In this document: positions 46,166-56,168 of the stretch, one piece after another
Position numbering within the stretch: position 1 is the stretch's first letter
Layout of the letters: each line of letters begins with the position of its first letter
NCBI GenBank assembly: GCA_030789695.1
Contig: CM061140.1
Coordinates: forward strand, 168,168,319 to 168,232,318
Source: Scilla litardierei
Lineage: Eukaryota > Streptophyta > Magnoliopsida > Asparagales > Asparagaceae
DNA length: 64,000 nt
Reading direction: 5' to 3'
Position numbers and translations under genes: made by a program
Notes under the pieces: generated by a model
The model's input: the letters and a program-made list of their open reading frames with translations, nothing else
The model's database searches: none
Told to the model about the DNA's origin: nothing

Positions 46166-48400
46166 TTATTATTGCCGCCCGGTATCTAAATACATATGAT
46201 ACAAATATTATAAGGCTTTTTGTCTCCACCTATCTGAACATGACCTGGTCTAAAATCTAAATACAGCTAATACAGATATTGAATGGCTATCAAGAAAAAA
46301 GAACGGTTGAGGCCCTACTTATCTTCTTCATTGTCCTCTTCTCCCGCTCAATCTACTATTACATACATGAATAAAGAAAGCTATAAAAGGCATGGATGTT
46401 GCTAAACCTCAAATAACAACATGATAATTAAATTCTTCCTTATCCTCTTCTCACGCTCAATCTACCACTACATATATGAATAGATAAAGCTATAAATGAA
46501 TAAAGCTATAAAAACTATGGATCTGGCCAAACATAAAGAACAAGATGACAAAGCTACCTATGAAAGGGTGATGCACAGGTTCCATCATCGTTCATATATT
46601 GATTCTAAATAGATCATATAGCCAATTAAAAAAGATGGATGCACATGGCATAGACCAAAAAATGGGGAAACCAATAGTGTCATAAAAGAATCAAAGTGAC
46701 ATCACCAAGCCCTACAAGATCCTTTCTTATCAAATAAGGGGACGCTGATCATGAATGAATATCTCCCTGATCTGGAAGCATAAAAAAGAAACAGGGATTG
46801 TTCTTGTTTTAAAATTGAACTAGTAGTTGGCACGTCTGCTGTAGTTGGACAAGAAAAAAGATGATGGATTAGTAAGGGTTAGCATATCAGCTTATGCGCA
46901 TATCTTAGCATATTAGAGCATGATATTTTTCGACATGCTGCCAGGCAGTAGAAGCAGAATCTTGCAAAACAGTCCAACCAGCTTATGCCAAAACCTCACA
47001 AAACTACCCAGTACTAGATTTACCACTAGCAGGCAACCCTACTCTTTAACAATTTTCCAAGTAACCGGTCGGCTAAAGTTTAAAAACTTATCACATGTTT
47101 AATTGTTAGGATGCAGATTGGCAAAAAATTATCACTACACTTATTCTTCTTCTTGCAAGAAAATAATATTTTCTGTATACTACACAATATTCAAAATAAG
47201 GCTGGCCTCAATTTTGAGATGGTATTATGATGTAGACGAAGTCAAATTGTAGTAACATAATAGAACTTTCATGATTTAGTATTTTGCATTTCTGTGTAAG
47301 CATCTAATCACAAAGGTCGATTTAAGAAAATAAACAAGCATAGGCTATATCCGTCGTCAACCAACGTTCGAGATGCGAACATCGTGATGTAAAATTGAAG
47401 ATCCTAGAGAAACCTCCATGAAACGCTTCTGCCTCTGGGTGTACCGGAAAAAATGCAGTTTATTTTGTAGCATCAGCCGATAATTCCAATAATTAACACC
47501 TCAACTACCATGGTTTATTAATGCATAACCATTCCTGATGACCAATTAAAGTTGTGGGTAGGATTTTCAATCAAACAAATGGCCAAACAAACAAATCTGC
47601 TTCCTAACAAACATTCATATTGAATAATACATCTACACAAATGCTGCACCTTTAATTCAAACTTGTGACGATCATTGTAACCACGCCAATGCATAAAAGG
47701 GGGGAAAGCATAAGACTTCATCCCATAACAATCTAATTTAAGGGACAGACAAGGATAATGGTCCTACAATTGTGAAAATGCCCCTAGAGGTAATTGGAAC
47801 CGCGATATGAGCCTAGAGGTAATTGGAACCGCGATATGCTCCACATAATGAAACAACGAGGTGGAATTTTGTCAAGCCCCAAGAAGTTTATACATATATT
47901 CATCCATTTATTTATATGCAAATGGCTTCTGATGAAATCAGCCAACTAATTTTCTTTTCATGATAACAACATCCGGCCACCTTGAAGAACAAATGATCAA
48001 TGTTTGACATGCATTAATTTAAAGCAAAAGCAATAACTCAGTAAATTATAGCTGTATTGACCTTGTTCCACCCTGAGGTAGGAAGCTTATGAGTACAAAA
48101 GAAAGCTACAATTTTTTTCATTAACCTTGCAGAACATCGTGATATTTGCAATGCGCCTATTTACTTAAGTTATCTGTTGAAAAACAACAAAACTGCATGC
48201 TGACATATACAAGAAACAAAACATAGGTATTACCATCAACCAAAATTGAAAATGTAAGAAATTCTATCCATAAACATAACAAAATGACAATGTAGCAGAT
48301 GAAATATCTCTCCTAATTAAAACAAAGAAATGAACAACGATATTAACTTTTAAACTAGTAAATTATTTACCAGCAAGAAAAATCTGAACACATAACAAAA
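46166..48400. other. AT-rich stretch without coding sequence
   Basis: I see nothing with coding support. A 29-bp duplication (CCTAGAGGTAATTGGAACCG units at 47783 and 47812) is the only structure noted. It would lie inside the proposed RMA leader intron. Confidence 0.5.
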
Positions 48401-48670
48401 GAAAAAGGTGGAATTTTTGCGCCGTCAAATCAAAACCCTAACAAATGACGAAAGAACCGGATACAACGCAAAAGAAGAAATCTTTCTCTCATTCTTTCAA
48501 TCAGAAATGAGCGAAGAAGAGATAACACCAACAAACCTTCTAGATCGACAGCGCCGTGAATCAAACGAATCGATCCTCGCTGTGCTCAGGAAAGGGGAAA
48601 GGATTTTTACAAGAAAAATCACCTCAAAAGTGGGAACGCAACAATCGAAATAGAACTAGAATGCGATTAC

Positions 48671-48896
48671 CTGTAGATAGGCTGAAATTTATGTTATTTC
48701 CCTTTCCTCTTCGATTTGTTTGAGCTTTGATTCTTTAATTTTAATTTTAATTTTTTTCCCCTTCTTATTTGCTGTAGAGCTCCAATAATGGCGAATTCCA
48801 ACAGGAAGAGAGAGAGAGAGAGATGATACAAAAAAACTAAAAATGGTTAATTGGCAAAACGATGTTGAAGAGGCGAACGCCCTTTTGCAATTTATA
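48671..48896 (-). promoter_or_regulatory. Candidate RMA core promoter and first non-coding exon
   Basis: On the minus strand a TATA box CTATAAATTG lies at 48888-48897, followed by a CT-rich leader (ATCATCTCTCTCTCTCTC, near 48807-48824). About 190 bases of ATG-free sequence then run to the donor at 48670. The transcription start would be near 48860. This is inferred from sequence signals only. Confidence 0.45.
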
Positions 48897-49007
48897 GAGA
48901 TGAGAGAGAAAAAGCGGGTCGCGGTTAATGCGTTTATGTGTGCTCTCGAAGCCTCTCACGTGCGGCGTCTATTACTAATTCTATTTTATGGCTTTAAATT
49001 ATTATTT

Positions 49008-49121
49008 TGTTGTAAACCATGGCGGCTACGGAACCCCGTAGCCCTGTATTTATAGTAATAGAGTTACATAATGGGTGGATACCCATTAACGGATTGGGTC
49101 TCCAAAAGCCCGTTTATAACA
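49008..49121 (-). repeat. 3' LTR of the Copia-type element
   Basis: It begins TGTTGTAAACCATGGCGG and ends GCCCGTTTATAACA (plus-strand reading). It pairs with 54813-54930, which has four extra bases (GTAT) near the start. Confidence 0.88.
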
Positions 49122-49198
49122 CTTCCCCTTATCCATCTATTGTTGTAAGCCGTGATGAACGCTTCAGGGTTCATAGAGCTTATCTGATCATGGTTCTA

Positions 49199-49612
49199 TG
49201 GATACTTCTGGATCCCAAGTTTAAGAGTACTTGCCTAGTTAAAACTTTCGTCATGGAAAACCCAGTGGGAAAAACCAGTGGCTTAGGGAAAAGAGTACAA
49301 GTCTCTGTAACTTATCCTGGTCGATGGATATCACTAGAGGTGGATACTTCTGGATCCTAAGTTAGGGATAACTGCCTCTTTTAAACCTTTAGCTAGGGAA
49401 AACCCAGTGGGAAAAACCAATAGCCAAGGAAAAAGAGTACAGTTTTCCATAACTTCCCCTGATTAGTGGGAGTATTTAGGGGGTGGATACTTCTAGATCC
49501 ACAATCAATGAGGCTGCCTCGTTAAAAACTTTAGCTATGGAAAACTCAGTGGGAAAAACCAATAGCCAAGGGAAAAGAGTACAACACTACATTTGACTCC
49601 CCCTGATCTGTA
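49199..49612. repeat. Three ~142-bp units near the Copia 3' end
   Basis: TGGATACTTCT(G/A)GATCC starts units at 49199, 49341 and 49484. Each contains a GGAAAA(C/T)(C/T)CAGTGGGAAAAACCA block and a final AAAGAGTACA(A/G). Such reiterations lie before the purine tract in related elements. Confidence 0.88.
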
Positions 49613-50278
49613 CAAGCTGCAGGCTTGCAGATCTCCTAGACAACTATACATCAATCTCTTATAGTGTTCTGATAATAAGTACAAAGTACAAGGCATCGCT
49701 CACCTATACAAGACATCGCTCATCTATACAAGTATCGCTCATCTATGGCAGCTACTGAATCTGAGGGAGCTCTTCTGAAGAGGAGTGGTCTGCAGACTCG
49801 GTAGGTAGCACCATGTCTCTGACCCAGTCGTCACTGTGTCTGCTAGGTACTGCAGGACCTGGCTGTGCGTACTTATGATTTGCTTCTTGAATTGATGAGC
49901 CTCTCGGGATGATGGGATTGATGTTGCCTTGGAAGCATGCTTTGCTGGTCTCCAGGAGTTGGTCGCTTCTTTGTTGCAGTCATCGCGATGATCTGTAACC
50001 TGTATCTGCAAGTACATTTAACATGTTGGATGATCCTTGGCCCTTGGAGGTAGCGCAGAAGCTACATATCTCTGGTCCAGTGGTACGCTGCAGGCGCTGC
50101 ACTGTATCTGGTTAAAAGGTTTACTGCCAGATAAAGGAGTGTACAAAAGACATTTGAGTAAGGCACTTCAGGACCTAGGATATCCTTCCCCTCTTCCAGC
50201 GAACGGAAGGGGTCTTAATGTGCATCCATACAACCAGTAGGTGTATTAGTGGATTGCAATTATCCATATTTCTTCATT

Positions 50279-50490
50279 AACTGGATGATAATTTCATCTT
50301 CTAGATGATAATTCATCTGCTGGATGATAATTCATCTGCTGGATGATTATTCATCTTCGGGATGATGGTTTCATCTTCGGGATGATGGTTTCATCTTCAG
50401 GATGATTATTTATCTTCGGGATGGTGGTTTCATCTTCGGGATGATCATTCATCTTCGGGATGGTGGTTTCATCTTCGGGATGATTATTCA
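50279..50490. repeat. 19-20-bp minisatellite (about 10-11 units)
   Basis: Units such as GGATGATAATTCATCTGCT and GGATGATGGTTTCATCTTCG are repeated head to tail. Many contain a small ATGAxxxTCAT inverted repeat. The array lies inside the degenerate Copia body. Confidence 0.9.
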
Positions 50491-50499
50491 TAAGGGTAC

Positions 50500-53400
50500 G
50501 TTGTCACATCATCCATAGCAACATAGCCTAAAATTATCTTTGCCAATCGTATGGTTTTCGCAACTATGACCAAGGAGCCTGATGCATCAGTTCAAATAAT
50601 TTTGTAAGTGAGTTAAGCTCATCTTACATGGTTACTTCCTGGTTTCTGCGAAATAAACCTCTAAGGCTATAGCGTTTTGCTTATAGCATACGATTTTATT
50701 TATTTATACAATACTCGGTAGCCCACAGGTTTGATATCTTTTGATATCAGGACTTCAGGTCCAAACACTTCACATTTCATAAGTGAGTCCAGCTCAACTT
50801 ATTATTGCCTCGTTCCACATAATTTGACCAAATTTCTGCGTTTGCTTCAGGAAACGGAGATTGTGAACGATATCAATGGCAAAATGAAATGTGAGTAATT
50901 GTCGACAAGTGTGTTTTATCCAAATACCTCTCTATGTACGTACATTATTCAATTTATTCCAGATTTATCTCTTCTGGAGGTTCTAGAAAGGGATAGGATA
51001 TGGAGATGAGCTCACTTTCCTGTGGTGGTATTGTTTTATGGTCTCGTGGTATGTCCTCTCATCCATTGAGGATATCCACTTCTGCTACTGGTAGATTGCA
51101 TCCATTATAGTTGGTATGTCAATCCTAGCTGGATTTTTAGTAGTAGTGATGTGTGAATTTGACAATATTTATATTGTCAGTAGCTATGTCTGATAACTGT
51201 TTAACAGTTTCATAAGTGTGGATCTTCAGGATCTCATCACTATTCATGATAAACAGATCATATGTATTAATATTTTAAATGGTCCATAGTGGTGATATGG
51301 GGATGTAAACTCATCATGGCTCCATCGATAAGATGTGCACTAAACGCTTCCCCCGTTAGGGGTTCTCGGAAACTGTTTATATGAGGTGATCAGGCTCATA
51401 TAAATAGTTTCTAAGGAGGCGTTCTGATGGTTTGCATGTTCCCACATGGTCACCTACAACTGGATTTCTAGTTGACAAGTAATCCGTTTAAATCATTTTA
51501 ATGATTTACATATAACCCATTTCTGGGTGTGAACACAAAGCTTCAGGGTGTTCAATTTTCTTCCAGTTGTTAAATATAATTGATTTCCCAATGTTATCCC
51601 AAAAATCCGCAATAAGCTTGACTTCAATGAAGTTGAGCATAGAACTAGGGATATGAACCCGTCAAGGCTCCATCTATAAGATGTGCTCTAATGCCTCCCC
51701 CGTTTGGGGATCTCGGAATATATTCATCTAGGATGGTTAGTCCCGATGAATAAGTTCCACTGCGGCATTTTTGAGGATGGTATGAGGGTAAGTAAAAGCC
51801 CAACAAATATCCCAGTAAGGTAGTATGTCCGTTGTGATTAATAATAATCTGGACTGCGGTTGGATAACAAGGTTTTGATTATGACCATTTTAAGAGGATA
51901 TATAGATGAGTACTCTAAGGTACATCATAAGCCATATGTAGGGAGTGTGTGAGTCCACTTTTATCCCTCAAATACTCTCAAGAGGCCTAAAGGTCTCATT
52001 CTTCTAATGATAGTATATCATCTTAAATTCGTTTGAGGAAGTGAGGAGAGTCAATGTCCACGTGAATGGAGATGATCTCGTAATCATTTTTCCCTTTTGA
52101 ATGGGATAATGAGAGTTTCACCCTTTTTTGAAGAACCTTCGGGTTCGTCTGGTTAATGATGTCTTGCATCATCAATTCAGGGTGACATCGATCCAAAGTT
52201 GGTCGATTCTGGACACTTCTGGTGTTCCAAATTAATTCCTCTGTTCGAATTTATGTGGGACTTTTGAACGTCCATTAAAATGCTCAAGTTAATTTTGTCC
52301 GGTAATAGGTGAACTCTGTTCAAACTGTGAAGGATTACATCTTCACAATGACTATTATGCGGATCATAGTTGGATAAAGCTTCAGGTTTTATTAGTTTCT
52401 TGAGTCATTAGGGATTTCATTTTGACGAATATCCTTTGAAACTTTATAAATTTCAGAGAGTACATGACATCCTCATTTTAGGAGTATTCAGGATGACAAA
52501 TCATTTACAGTAAAATAAAATGCGTAAAAAGCACATATATACTGCAGGAGAATACTACTACTAATTATGTTAGAGCAACACGCTTCATAGTATGATGTGT
52601 GTTCTATAAAATATACGTCCACAATTGTGCTCATTTTAGACTCATATTATGACAACAGATCAAATTTATTTTCAAAATTTATTTGTCCTCGGGGAGTAGC
52701 GAAATATACATACGGTCAATTTGACTTTCGTCGTTTAGACTAGATATGTATATATTTTTATATGGCATATGTTAATGCCCATTCATTTTGCAAAAAGCAT
52801 TATGGGTCTTGTCAGAACTTCTGGTCTGTTATTGGGTTGCAATTGCATACTCCATATCGAGGTACATCATATCTTCCCTTTCTCATTTTTATTCAAGACT
52901 TCCCCTGTTTTCAGTCGTCCTTATTGTCGTTTATAAGGAAGAATGAATATTGGTCTTACGAAGTAGACATATGCAAGGGAAATGCGTTAGTTTTTATATT
53001 TCCACTTTTCCAGTTATGAGAGACTTTTAAAAGTCTATTTGAAAACTCAAGTATGGTCTTCAGGCCATTTTGATTGAGTCATTCAATTATTATGTGGATA
53101 TAGAATCATGCTCAAGAGGAAACAATTACGTGGGTACGAAATTAAAATTTCTCACTTATCTATTAAGCCACGACTTCGGGAGTACGCTTAAAAAATAAGG
53201 TTAGATTCAAGAATCATACCTTGTAAAGTGAGATTATTCAAAAGTGTTTGGCGGTGTTATGACAACTGCTGGTGTCAATATTGGTTTATACAAACCATAG
53301 ATCTGAGAGATCTATTTACCGCGAAATGCGTATTTCTAAAGGAAAACGCATAAATGTTTTTCGTATAATCCATCGTATTTGTTAATTTTTATTAGTGTGA

Positions 53401-54030
53401 AAGGGTGTTGACTTTTGATTTGATTTTGAACTTCAGGTTCATTTTGGTTTTGAACTCCAGGTTCATTTTGTCAACTAGGATATGATGTTAAACTTTTTGA
53501 AATCGTTATTGGTTTGTTGACGTAAAATGTTGTCATATCATGAACACATCATACATATAATATAATGTAAATCTTGTAAACTAAAAAGTTGTGCTCAATT
53601 GAAACAAGTATGATGTAAACACTTGCTATTTATATGCTGCAGGCATTTAAATAATCTTATCGCAGACATACAGTTTTGCTACAGGCATTAAACTATGTCA
53701 TAGTGATTTTAGCATGCTATATAAAAATGTACATCACAGAATCATTAAATATGCGGCAGGCATATAATTTTCTACACATGCATTTAATCATCACAGAAAT
53801 TTTTTTATGGAAATGAAATTTTTTCGTTTAATAATTATTGGACCACTGGGCAACGTCATACACCGTTAGGTTAGTTAACTAACGGCAGAGCGGTCACATG
53901 ATCTTCCTAATTATTAAACGTGTAATAATCAAATAATCCAAGAAAAAATTGTAATGATTTATAAAGCATTAATCAGATTTTAACGAAGAAAAACTTAATT
54001 AAAATCTGAAAAAGAACTTGTAAAAACGAA
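50500..54030 (-). other. Degenerate Copia interior
   Basis: AT-rich sequence has short frames only. Phrases such as GCCTCCCCCGTTTGGGGATC and TTCTCGGAAAC recur at about 51350 and 51700, marking an internal duplication of ~350 bp spacing. No convincing reverse transcriptase or integrase motif was read. Confidence 0.5.
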
Positions 54031-54450
54031 GTTTTTGGGGAAAACCCGGTTGGGATTTTTGGATGCGATCGTTCGTGCGGGCGGAAAGCATTTGAGCCGG
54101 AGGGACTGTCGCTTCGGGCGGCTAGAGTTTTTCTGTGCGCGTCGCCGCTTCGGGTGGCTAGGGTTTCGTCGCGCGCGTCACCGCTTCGGGCGGTTAGGGT
54201 CTCGTCTCGCGCGCGCGGGGAGGGGGATTTTACCGCTGCTGCGTCGGACGAAAGTGGCGGCTGCCGCCAGGGGCAGCGGCGGCGTCTGTCGCGTCTGGCG
54301 GCAGCGCCTGCTGCCGCCCCGGGCGGCAGCGCTGGCTGACTGCCGCCGGGGGCAGCAGCGGCACGATGCCGCTTCTGGCGGCGTGGAGATCGCAATGGAG
54401 GGGGGTTTCGTGCGTCTGTGGCTTCTGGCCGCGTAGCGACGAAAAATCCC
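54031..54450 (-). other. GC-rich island at the 5' side of the Copia element
   Basis: This sharply GC-rich block contains repeated CGCTTCGGGCGGCTAG and CTGCCGCC words and sits within AT-rich DNA. Long frames on both strands (159 and 133 codons) are Arg/Ala-rich and follow the composition. It occupies the position of the leader/gag start of the element. I cannot assign a product. Confidence 0.45.
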
Positions 54451-54812
54451 ATCTAGGGTTTCAAGATTTGGGGAAGAAGATCATAAAAATAGGATTTTTA
54501 TTTAAAAAGAACTATTTTTAGTCTTCAAAACAACGTTTTTCATCGTAAAAATTTGACTTTTGTTGATAAAAACGTCGAGTTATCATTGAAAAAATTGATT
54601 TAGCATGTAGATCTAAGTTAAAACTCCGATCTATATTAATCAAAAATAGATCTTGTAGATCTAATCGTATGCGCATTAAGGTTTAGATCTAGGGAGAAAA
54701 TTACCTCTAAATCATACCCGCCGGATCTAGCGACGTTCGGTGAAGGAAGCCCGTTCGCGTCGCGTTCGTCCGTCGGCAGGGGTTCGGCTCAGCTTCGAGC
54801 GTGCTGATAACG

Positions 54813-54930
54813 TGTTGTATGTAAACCATGCCGGCTACGGAACCCCGTAGCCATGTATTTATAGTAATAGGGTTACATAATGGGTGGATACCCACTAACG
54901 GGTTGGGCCTCCAAAAGCCCGTTTATAACA
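54813..54930 (-). repeat. 5' LTR of the Copia-type element
   Basis: TGTTGTATGTAAACCATGCC to CCCGTTTATAACA (plus-strand reading), with TATTT following at 54931-54935. The primer site CGTTATCAGCACGC adjoins it on the minus strand. Confidence 0.88.
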
Positions 54931-54935
54931 TATTT

Positions 54936-55174
54936 GTCTTTCTTTTTATTTGGGTTAATTGCATAAAAATACCCTCACGTTTGGACGATTTTTTAGTAAA
55001 TACCCTGAGATTTATTTTCATCAAAATATATACCCAAACGTTTTCCGACGCTGTTAAGTTGATACCTTTTTTTAATTTTTCGTCCAAAAGACAGAAATTT
55101 GGACAAATTTACCCCTGAATGGACCTTTTATAAGTTAATACTCTCACGTTTGGCCTTTTATAAGTTAATACCCT
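54936..55174. other. AT-rich spacer with a short duplication
   Basis: CCTTTTATAAGTTAATAC(T/C)CT occurs twice (about 55126 and 55155), with ACTCTCACGTTTGG nearby. Phrases such as AAAATACCCTCACGTTTGGA are reminiscent of transposon edges, but no pair of ends was found. Confidence 0.45.
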
Positions 55175-55580
55175 GAATTGAGTGTGTGTGTCCATTGGAG
55201 TGGGTGGGTGCATGGGTGTTGTGGGGGGTGGGGGTGTGCGCATTGGGGTGTGCGCGCGCGTGCGCGCACGCATGTGTGGGCGGTGGGTGTGTTGGCGTGC
55301 ATGGCGAGGGTGTGTGCATGGGTGGGTGGGTGTGGACATGGGGGGTGTGTGCATGGGTGGGTGGGTGTGGACATGGGGGTTGTGTGCATGGGGGTGTGTG
55401 CATGGGGTGGGTGGGTGTGGACATGGGGGTTGTGTGCATGGGGGTGTGTGCATGGGGTGGGTGGGTGTGTGCATGGGTGGATGTGTGCATGAGTGGGTGG
55501 GTGTGTGCATGGGGTGTGTGTGCATGGGGGTGGGTGTGTGCATGGGTGTGTGTGTACGCACGCATTGGGGTGGGTTGGTG

Positions 55581-55644
<64 letters not shown>

Positions 55645-55977
55645 GCGTGCATAGGGTGTGGGCATGGGTGTGTGTGCATGGGTTTGTAGTGTGGGTGTGT
55701 GCGTGCATGGGGTGTGGGTGTGGGCATGGGTGTGTGGGCATGGGGTGGGTGTGTGCATTGGGGGTGTGCGCGCGTGCATTAGGGGTGGGTTGATGCATAG
55801 GTCTGTGTATGGGTGTGTGCGTGCATGTGGGGTGGGTGTGTGCGTGCATGTGGGTGTGTGCGTGCATGTGGGTGTGTGCATTGGTGTGGGTTGGTGCATG
55901 GGGGTGTGTATGTGCATGGGGGGTGGGTGTGGGTAATGAGGGGTGGGTGTGGGTGCATTGGGATTGGTTGGTGCATG
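55175..55977. repeat. GT-rich minisatellite with a pure (TG)n core
   Basis: About 800 bases are built of GGGTGTGTGCATGGGTGGG-like words. They include an uninterrupted TG run of about 30 repeats at 55583-55643 and a CGCGCGTGCGCGCACGCATG segment near 55254. All long frames here, on both strands, are repeat artefacts (His/Thr- or Gly/Val/Cys-rich). The sequence can form Z-DNA, and its G-runs could form quadruplexes. Confidence 0.95.
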
Positions 55978-56023
55978 TGTAATCGTCTACCTTGTAGTGC
56001 CCAGATTGAGCCAATACTTCAAC

Positions 56024-56166
56024 AGGTTACACACGCCCATGCACCCACCCACCCCAAGCACACACACCACATGCACACAACCCACCTATGCACGCACACC
56101 CACCCCATGTACACAACACACCCACCCATCCAGCGCCCACCCCCACACAACCCCACCCCCACCCAT
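56024..56166. repeat. CA-rich minisatellite, opposite-strand version
   Basis: After a 46-base unique gap the composition flips to CACACCCACCCCATGTACAC-type words, the complement of the preceding block. It ends at the TGTAACG terminus at 56169. Confidence 0.9.
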
Positions 56167-56168
56167 GC

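Larger units (their letters stand above)
45362..48670 (-). other. Candidate 3.3-kb leader intron of RMA
   Basis: On the minus strand a strong donor (CTACAGGTAATC, boundary at 48670/48671) and a good acceptor (TCCTTGTTTCTGTCAG, boundary at 45361/45362) bracket AT-rich gene-free sequence containing the Helitron. The acceptor lies 39 bases before the ATG. Neither the putative first exon nor the 39 bases contain an ATG. Leader introns are known in plant RMA genes. The assignment is inferred from signals only. Confidence 0.5.
49008..54930 (-). mobile_element. Copia-type LTR retrotransposon with very short LTRs, degenerate
   Basis: LTRs of 114 and 118 bp (TGTTGTA...TATAACA) bound 5.9 kb, with a perfect TATTT duplication at 49003-49007 and 54931-54935. 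Orientation is minus: CGTTATCAGCACGC follows the LTR at the 54.8-kb end as a primer site, and a purine tract GGATAAGGGGAAG precedes the LTR at the 49-kb end. Just inside it the minus strand carries repeated TTTTTCCCACTGGGTTTTCC blocks, typical of the 3' end of plant Copia elements. No intact pol frame remains. A weak resemblance to a Copia RNase H/C-terminal region is seen in 49740-50240. Confidence 0.85.

Noticed and set aside
48408..48653. 81-codon plus-strand frame upstream of the RMA gene
   Set aside because: The minus strand here carries splice signals and a leader-like sequence. The frame has no domain.
55109..56014. 301-codon His/Thr-rich minus-strand protein and its plus-strand counterparts
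   Set aside because: Pure translation of the GT/CA satellite.
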